A stretch of 40,045 nt of DNA from Bacteriovoracaceae bacterium (GTDB lineage Bacteria > Bdellovibrionota > Bacteriovoracia > Bacteriovoracales > Bacteriovoracaceae), in the NCBI GenBank assembly GCA_947461175.1, contig CANHIY010000011.1:1-40045 (forward strand), written 5' to 3'. A program made the translations under genes and the position numbers. This document shows, one piece after another, positions 35,378 to 40,045 of the stretch. Under the pieces are notes generated by a model, which had not been told where the DNA came from, did not search any database, and saw only the letters and a list, made by a program, of their open reading frames with translations. Numbering within the stretch: the stretch's first letter is position 1; the number at the start of each line of letters is the position of its first letter.

Positions 35378-35878
35378 ATGAATATGTGGTTTTTGATGAA
35401 TGAATATTTTCAAGGGGAAAAAACTGAAGCACTTGTCTTCATTCTTCCAACAGGATTATTGAGTCTTGTTTTTGGAATATGGCTGCTCAAAGAAGGTGGG
35501 GATTTTGCAAGAGGTGTAGCAATTCCATTCCTTGCGATAGCTCTGATTTCAATTACAGTAGGGAGTGTTGTTGGATACCGTACTCCCAATCAGCTCAAGA
35601 ATCTTGGCAGTGGGTTGGTTAATAATAAAAATGTAACCATCAATTCAGAAATTCAAAGAATGGAAGAAGTAAATAGTGCATGGCCTAAGTATCTTGTGAT
35701 CTGGATTGCATTCGGAATCATCGGACTGGTCTTTCGAATCTTAACAAAAAATGATTTTTTCCAAGGCTTAGGTGTTGCCCTTGTATTCTTTTCTGGTTTC
35801 ACACTTTTAATTGATGGCTTTGCTGAAAGAAGAGCGATTAAATACACAAATCATCTTCGGCTAGAAGCAATAAAATGA
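35378..35878 (+). CDS. Four-helix membrane protein, function unknown
   Basis: A 166-residue integral membrane protein with hydrophobic segments at about residues 18-38 (ALVFILPTGLLSLVFGIWLL), 45-65, 105-122 and 125-147. Between the second and third helix is a hydrophilic stretch with NQLKNLGSGLVNNKNVTINS. No family recognised. Co-transcribed with the SDR (AAAGGA serves ATG 35378), so it is probably part of the TetR-controlled response, perhaps a transporter-like or membrane-fluidity protein (inference). Confidence 0.8.
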   Translation: MNMWFLMNEYFQGEKTEALVFILPTGLLSLVFGIWLLKEGGDFARGVAIPFLAIALISITVGSVVGYRTPNQLKNLGSGLVNNKNVTINSEIQRMEEVNSAWPKYLVIWIAFGIIGLVFRILTKNDFFQGLGVALVFFSGFTLLIDGFAERRAIKYTNHLRLEAIK

Positions 35879-36011
35879 AATGAAAGTTCCTTAAATGATA
35901 GAACATAATTCAGTTACATTTAAGCCTTTACGGTTCTACTGTGCCCACTTTAATAGATTTTATCATGTTCGAAAACATGGTTTGCCTTGGTAGAGGTGAT
36001 CAAATGGAGCT

Positions 36012-37205
36012 TTAAGAGAGCTTTAGTGGTAAAGTGAAGCCAAACTTTGTGGGCAAGTTATTATCAAAGAAGAACTGACCTCTATGATTTTCAATTATCG
36101 ATTTACAAATATAGAGACCAAGACCAGTGCCTTTACCAGATTCCTTAGAGGTACAAAAATGTTTCGTCAGGTTTTGAGCAATCTCTTTAGGAATCCCTCT
36201 CCCACCATCTTTAACAGTAAAATTTATTTTATCTCCAATGACCTTAACTTCGAGTTCAATCCATTTATGTGAGACATCCGTCAAAGCATCAATGGAATTA
36301 TTTATAAAATTGATGAGAACTTGAATGATCTCAGACGGGTGACATTCAACAAAGAAATCCTCATTTGGTAAATTGATTGTTAGAAGTATATTTTCGTGCT
36401 TACACCTGTCCTCACATATGGATAGTGTCTCTTCAATTATTTTTTTAACTGAAAAGATTTCTAGAGGATCATTTTCCGCATTTCTAGAAAATATTTTAAT
36501 TCCATTTACGATTTTAGAGATTCTGGAATTTGACTCCTTTAACTTAGAGAGGAGATCCGAAATCATTTCCTCAGATTTCGTTTCCCCGTTGCACACCCCT
36601 ATTGCATGATAGAGATAACAATTCGAAGCAAAAAGAGCATTATTAATTTCGTGGGCTATGGAAAATGAGAACATACCTAAGGCAGAGGTCTTATTAGTTA
36701 GTAAATTTTTCATCGAACTCTTTCTAAAAATGAGATTCTGAATGATTTGCCGAGAAAGTGCGGATAAACATGACATTTGCTTCTCATTCAGTGTTCGTGG
36801 CTTAGTATCCATCACGCAAAGATTTCCTAAAATAAAGCCTTCGGGACTTTTTAAGGGAAGACTAAGATAAAAACGAATCTTTTGCCCATTTTGAAAGAGG
36901 GATAATTTCGAAAAGAAGTCATCGGCCTCGAGATCTTCGACTAACAACGGCTGTTTTGAATCGAGTGCATTTTTCCAGATTGAGCGATCCAAAGAAATTT
37001 GAGGTAAATCGAGTCCAATCTTTGACTTAAACCATATCCGCTCATGATCGATGAAACCAATAAAGCAGTACGGTACTTCACAAATGACTGAGGCAAGAAG
37101 AATAATATCTTCAAACTCATTTTCTGGTCGAGTATCAAGAATCTCGTAACTCTTAAGATTCAAGACTCTCTGTTCTTCATCCATGGACTTGTCAAAATGC
37201 TTCAT
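36012..37205 (-). CDS. GAF-domain sensor histidine kinase
   Basis: A 397-residue soluble kinase. The N-terminal GAF domain is of the type found before HisKA in many proteobacteria (DEEQRVLNLKSYEILDT, FIGFIDHERIWFKSKIGLDL, GFILGNLCVMDTKPR). HisKA has the His in FSFSIAHEINNALFASNC, HATPase has VLINFINNSIDALTD, DGGRGIP and GKGTGLGLYICKSI. No response regulator adjacent. A perfect TATAAT lies only 2 bases before ATG 37205, so the next Met at 37184 (MDEEQRVL) may be the real start. It is divergent from the hydrolase/regulator operon across a 16-base palindrome. Confidence 0.93.
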   Translation of the reverse strand: MKHFDKSMDEEQRVLNLKSYEILDTRPENEFEDIILLASVICEVPYCFIGFIDHERIWFKSKIGLDLPQISLDRSIWKNALDSKQPLLVEDLEADDFFSKLSLFQNGQKIRFYLSLPLKSPEGFILGNLCVMDTKPRTLNEKQMSCLSALSRQIIQNLIFRKSSMKNLLTNKTSALGMFSFSIAHEINNALFASNCYLYHAIGVCNGETKSEEMISDLLSKLKESNSRISKIVNGIKIFSRNAENDPLEIFSVKKIIEETLSICEDRCKHENILLTINLPNEDFFVECHPSEIIQVLINFINNSIDALTDVSHKWIELEVKVIGDKINFTVKDGGRGIPKEIAQNLTKHFCTSKESGKGTGLGLYICKSIIENHRGQFFFDNNLPTKFGFTLPLKLS

Positions 37206-37207
37206 GA

Positions 37208-37257
37208 ATTATATGATATTCGAATTCGAATAAAAGACAACAGGGAAAATTGTTGTC
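37208..37257. promoter_or_regulatory. Promoter and palindromes between kinase and hydrolase operons
   Basis: Minus-strand TATAAT (37208-37213) faces the kinase gene. TATTCGAATTCGAATA (37217-37232) is a perfect 16-base palindrome inside the -35/-10 spacer. GACAAC (37236-37241) and GTTGTC (37252-37257) form a further inverted repeat. The first has the position of a repressor site. Confidence 0.55.
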
Positions 37258-37323
37258 AAATTTACTTTTCAAAGACCGAGTCCCTCGATAGGCTTTTGTA
37301 AATTAATTCAAAAGGTTTATTTT

Positions 37324-38199
37324 ATGCTCAAGCAACTAATGGTCTTTTTTTTAATGACGACCTCTTTTTCAGCCCTCCAAGCAAAAACGATCGTTTATTT
37401 AAATGGTGGGCCCGGTCTTAATTCAGAACCAGAGCGACATCTTCTGGCACCCTATATAGAAAAATTAAACCACGAGGCATTTTTCTGGGACGAACCCTCG
37501 GAATTAAGGCCAGGAAATGAAAGTTACTCTCAAGAAAAAGCTTTTGAACAGGCCACAGAAAGCGCAGAAAAATTTATTAATAAACTATGTTATGATAAAT
37601 ACGACCGCGGTTTGAAATGCGAAATAACGCTTATGGCACATTCCTTTAGTGTACATCATGCCATAAGGCTTGCCGAAGAATTACCAACTATAATCAAAGA
37701 ACTGATCCTTATCTCGCCTGCCCTTAATATTAAAGATGCTGATAATAATATATTTAAAATCTCAGTGAAAGGTCTAGCTGATGAAGGTCATACAGATGCA
37801 AGTGCTGAGCTTGCCGCACTTATCCCCTCAATGGAAGAAGCTTTTGATCAAAAAAAGATTCAGGCATTTATGCTTGCCTCTCAGTACGCTGGGCTCTTTG
37901 TTAATTATTGGGGAGATCTGAATTTGATGCAGCAGTATTTTTCATTTCTTCAAGGGGAATATAGCTTTGACATCAAGGGTATGTTTGCAGTGAGGAATTC
38001 AATGCCTAAGGTGAATGAATATCCTGTCAGCCCAATAACTATTCCGACTAAGGTTTATTTCGGAGAATTAGATCCTATATCACTACCAGAACAGCAAATA
38101 ACTCCTTTGAGGAAGTATTTTACAGCATTGGACGTTCATATCTTGGCAGGAGTGAAACATTACTCACATTTTGAACGAATGACAGCTATTAACTATTAA
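37324..38199 (+). CDS. Secreted alpha/beta hydrolase (GGPG type)
   Basis: A 291-residue protein with a signal peptide (MVFFLMTTSFSALQA). The oxyanion motif IVYLNGGPGLNSEP recalls proline iminopeptidase-like hydrolases. The nucleophile elbow is LMAHSFSVHHAI near residue 107 (AHSFS instead of GxSxG), followed by ELILISPALN. The Asp is probably in YFGELDPIS and the His near the C-terminus in GVKHYSHF, so a complete triad is plausible. AAAGG precedes ATG 37324. First of three genes; the next, an XRE regulator, starts 8 bases after its stop. A periplasmic enzyme with two regulators suggests that it makes or destroys a signal molecule (inference). Confidence 0.82.
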   Translation: MLKQLMVFFLMTTSFSALQAKTIVYLNGGPGLNSEPERHLLAPYIEKLNHEAFFWDEPSELRPGNESYSQEKAFEQATESAEKFINKLCYDKYDRGLKCEITLMAHSFSVHHAIRLAEELPTIIKELILISPALNIKDADNNIFKISVKGLADEGHTDASAELAALIPSMEEAFDQKKIQAFMLASQYAGLFVNYWGDLNLMQQYFSFLQGEYSFDIKGMFAVRNSMPKVNEYPVSPITIPTKVYFGELDPISLPEQQITPLRKYFTALDVHILAGVKHYSHFERMTAINY

Positions 38200-38207
38200 G
38201 GATACTT

Positions 38208-38960
38208 GTGCAATATTTCTTCACCGAAGCGACATTAATCCATGCCATAAGAAAACTTTATGGCTACTCTCAAAAAGAATTCTGTGTTTTTTTAGGATAC
38301 TCTCAATCTACACTTTCAAAAATTGAAAATGGGATTTGCAGTCCGGATATGAAATTTGTCATCGCCTTATCCCAAAAGATAAATATCGATTTAAATATTT
38401 TTAAATTTGGTTTTGTTCCTAAAATTCCGGATTATCTTTTAAATAATGAGTCTAATCAGTTTCTCCAGCACTCTTATCTTAAGAACGGTCTTTTTTCATC
38501 AAAAACGGTCTACACTCTTCTCGAAACGATCAAGGAAAGATGTGAAATAGAAATTTATAAAAAGTTGAACATTCCGAGAGAATACTTTGTTTTCAAAGAG
38601 CTTAAATATAACTTACAATTATTTAAAGACATTTTAAAATATGTTGAAACAAATAAAGTTATTGAGTTAATTGAAGACCTGAAAACAAAAAATGTTACAC
38701 TTCTTGCAGAAGATTCTTTTAAAGAATGCCTACTTGATCTAAACATCATTCATCTTAAAAACATCATAAAGATTGAAGACTCCTATGAGATCGGACTCTC
38801 CTATTCTGATCTTGAATTCACTCACCATGATGAGAAAATGAAAGATTATTTTCAACATATTATCGCCTTTCATTTATTTAATGAACTCAACGTCAATGTT
38901 TCTCCAATAAAACTAAAAAAATCTAAATATGATCTTGTTTTGAGGTTGAATGCTGGCTGA
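38208..38960 (+). CDS. XRE-type helix-turn-helix regulator with C-terminal sensor-like domain
   Basis: A 250-residue protein starting at GTG 38208 after AAGGA. The N-terminal 65 residues form a Cro/C1-type DNA-binding domain: YSQKEFCVFLGYSQSTLSKI, then ENGICSPDMKFVIALSQKI. The remaining 185 residues are not a family I know. They carry HSYLKNGLFSSKTVYTLLET, ELKYNLQLFKDILKYV and YSDLEFTHHDEKMKDYFQHI, which align by eye with the next protein. Its last 11 bases overlap that gene (ATGCTGGCTGA). Likely a regulator of its own operon and perhaps of the divergent kinase gene; ligand unknown. Confidence 0.75.
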   Translation: MQYFFTEATLIHAIRKLYGYSQKEFCVFLGYSQSTLSKIENGICSPDMKFVIALSQKINIDLNIFKFGFVPKIPDYLLNNESNQFLQHSYLKNGLFSSKTVYTLLETIKERCEIEIYKKLNIPREYFVFKELKYNLQLFKDILKYVETNKVIELIEDLKTKNVTLLAEDSFKECLLDLNIIHLKNIIKIEDSYEIGLSYSDLEFTHHDEKMKDYFQHIIAFHLFNELNVNVSPIKLKKSKYDLVLRLNAG

Positions 38961-39816
38961 GAGTTGGTCAAATAATCTTCTAAAGGAACTGATCTATCAG
39001 TTCGGACATGATACATCGTTTATTGAAGATGTTTTTGCCTGTCATCTACCGGATATCACTCATAAGAAATTTACGCTTGCAGAATCCTTTGCCATCGCTG
39101 ATCGCTTAGGTGTTTCTCTTCAACAAATAATTGATTCAAAAGTAGACTGGAAAGTTGTCAAATCAAGACTGCTCTCCCCCCACTCAGCTGTTCCAGATAA
39201 CTATCTTGCCGATGGCGGAACTTATATGAGCTCAATCAGAAGCATCATCTCTTTTATCTCATTTAAATACGGCCACGAAGCGGCACAGGCGATTTTACAA
39301 GAACTTCAAATATCTCAGGCAGCCTTACTGAATGATGACTTGAAGTTAAATATCAGATTTGTAAATCATTTATTTAAATTATTAATAGACAAATTCGCGC
39401 TTTCAAAAGAAGACATTGATCTTATGACTGTCATGGTTCATCGCTACTCTATGAGAAATAGTGTCACTGCCATGGCGAAGATCTGTAAAAATGATGGAGA
39501 CATACTCAACCTGATGGTCCAAAACGCCAATAAGTACGAACAGAATTTTAATTACTGGCTTGAGAAAGAAAACAACGACACCATCATTTACTCACGTTCT
39601 CGATTTGAGCTTCACGGGAGTACAAATGAAAAGATGAGTCACCCACTCATCTGGTTTAAACTTTCCACAGTAAAAAATATGACAACCCTTATGGGGCGCA
39701 ATCCTATGAGGCTACTAAACTATGAAGTGGGTGAAGAAAAGGGTATTCAAACCTTTAAGTTTCGAGTTGGAAATACCAATACTTTAAGCTGCATCCGCCT
39801 GAATAGTCTTCACTGA
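38950..39816 (+). CDS. Divergent paralogue of the preceding XRE regulator
   Basis: A 288-residue protein, no family recognised. Compared by eye with the upstream regulator it has the same order of parts: a helical head ending in ESFAIADRLGVSLQQI (matching FVIALSQKINIDLNIF), a middle part NYLADGGTYMSSIRSIISFI with DDLKLNIRFVNHLFKLL (matching HSYLKNGLFSSKTVYTLLET and ELKYNLQLFKDILKYV), and a tail SRSRFELHGSTNEKMSHPL (matching YSDLEFTHHDEKMKD). The canonical recognition helix is degraded, so it may not bind DNA alone; it may form a heterodimer or be a ligand sensor. Translationally coupled to the regulator by an 11-base overlap. Confidence 0.6.
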   Translation: MLAESWSNNLLKELIYQFGHDTSFIEDVFACHLPDITHKKFTLAESFAIADRLGVSLQQIIDSKVDWKVVKSRLLSPHSAVPDNYLADGGTYMSSIRSIISFISFKYGHEAAQAILQELQISQAALLNDDLKLNIRFVNHLFKLLIDKFALSKEDIDLMTVMVHRYSMRNSVTAMAKICKNDGDILNLMVQNANKYEQNFNYWLEKENNDTIIYSRSRFELHGSTNEKMSHPLIWFKLSTVKNMTTLMGRNPMRLLNYEVGEEKGIQTFKFRVGNTNTLSCIRLNSLH

Positions 39817-40045
39817 AAACTCTCTTCTTTCATCCCAGAGGGCCCTATACAGCTTCCCCATCTCTTTTTTATAGTCACTCAAGTTCTCTAGATCTGCCCA
39901 CATTAATAGGGACTCTGTTCCGTTAGCAAATGGAACAGGCGTTGGCCTCATTTCAACTCCATTGACAGTGAGGGGGTAAACACCCCATTTTCTAAAAAAA
40001 GCGTCAGTTCCGACTTTTGGTGTACCAAAGCCCATCATGGTTTCA
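39784..40045 (-). CDS. C-terminal part of an unrecognised protein, cut by window edge
   Basis: The frame is open to the window edge and the visible codons before the ATG at 40038 are also coding (E-T), so the gene may start outside. About 87 residues are visible, with GFGTPKVGTDAFFRKWGVYP and MWADLENLSDYKKEMGKLY. I do not recognise the family. Its last 33 bases overlap the 3' end of the convergent paralogue gene at 38950. Confidence 0.5.
   Translation of the reverse strand, partial: ETMMGFGTPKVGTDAFFRKWGVYPLTVNGVEMRPTPVPFANGTESLLMWADLENLSDYKKEMGKLYRALWDERREFSVKTIQADAA

Noticed and set aside
1-40045. CRISPR arrays, insertion sequences, tRNA genes
   Set aside because: Looked for direct repeats with spacers, transposase motifs and tRNA T-loop patterns; none seen by eye.

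Overview
The window is a compact, A+T-rich bacterial chromosome segment of about 36 protein genes. No tRNA, rRNA, insertion sequence, phage gene or CRISPR array was recognised. The organism looks like a Gram-negative bacterium with a periplasm: it has secreted proteins, proton-translocating transhydrogenase, sensor kinases with periplasmic domains and RadD. The mix of many orphan sensor kinases, many small secreted proteins and low G+C would fit a predatory bacterium of the Bdellovibrionota (Bacteriovorax-like), but this is inference from style, not from a marker gene.

Left part (1-11970). A truncated PEP synthase and a PRPP synthetase run on the + strand into a convergent operon of a short-chain dehydrogenase, a COG1926 phosphoribosyltransferase and a COG2187 kinase-like protein. 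Divergent from that operon is a small heat-shock protein that carries a signal peptide, followed by an isoprenylcysteine-methyltransferase-like membrane protein, a secreted GESAGG hydrolase, pntA-pntB, and a secreted protein with one CxxCH motif. With the CBS-pair protein and the cytoplasmic Hsp20 at 22.6-23.7 kb, this resembles the dormancy/low-oxygen gene sets known elsewhere, such as the mycobacterial DosR regulon.

Middle (11970-26440). A Cache-type hybrid histidine kinase forms a two-gene operon with a CMD-family protein. A tightly coupled four-gene operon (glutamine-synthetase-like ligase, iron alcohol dehydrogenase, class I amidotransferase hydrolase, aldehyde dehydrogenase; 19802 to 15189, minus strand) reads as a complete gamma-glutamyl pathway for an amino alcohol such as ethanolamine. 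RadD, a DUF1566 secreted protein, the CBS protein, Hsp20 and a PAS-PAS-PAS-GAF histidine kinase follow.

Right part (26440-40045). This holds a secreted coiled-coil protein, YaiI, a quinone-oxidoreductase-like MDR enzyme, a secreted protein of four tandem Cache-like domains with no output domain, and a secreted putative metalloprotease with an HExxHxxGxxH site, three calcium-type loops and a cysteine cluster. Next come a TetR/SDR/membrane-protein unit with a clear operator, a GAF histidine kinase, and a divergent operon of a secreted alpha/beta hydrolase with two overlapping, apparently paralogous XRE-type regulators. A last minus-strand gene runs off the window.

The best candidates for undescribed biology are the four-enzyme gamma-glutamyl operon, the hydrolase plus paired-regulator operon facing a 16-bp perfect palindrome, the output-less four-Cache protein, and the exported small heat-shock protein. 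Several genes have a -10 box only 6-9 bases before the start codon and no Shine-Dalgarno sequence, suggesting leaderless transcripts.
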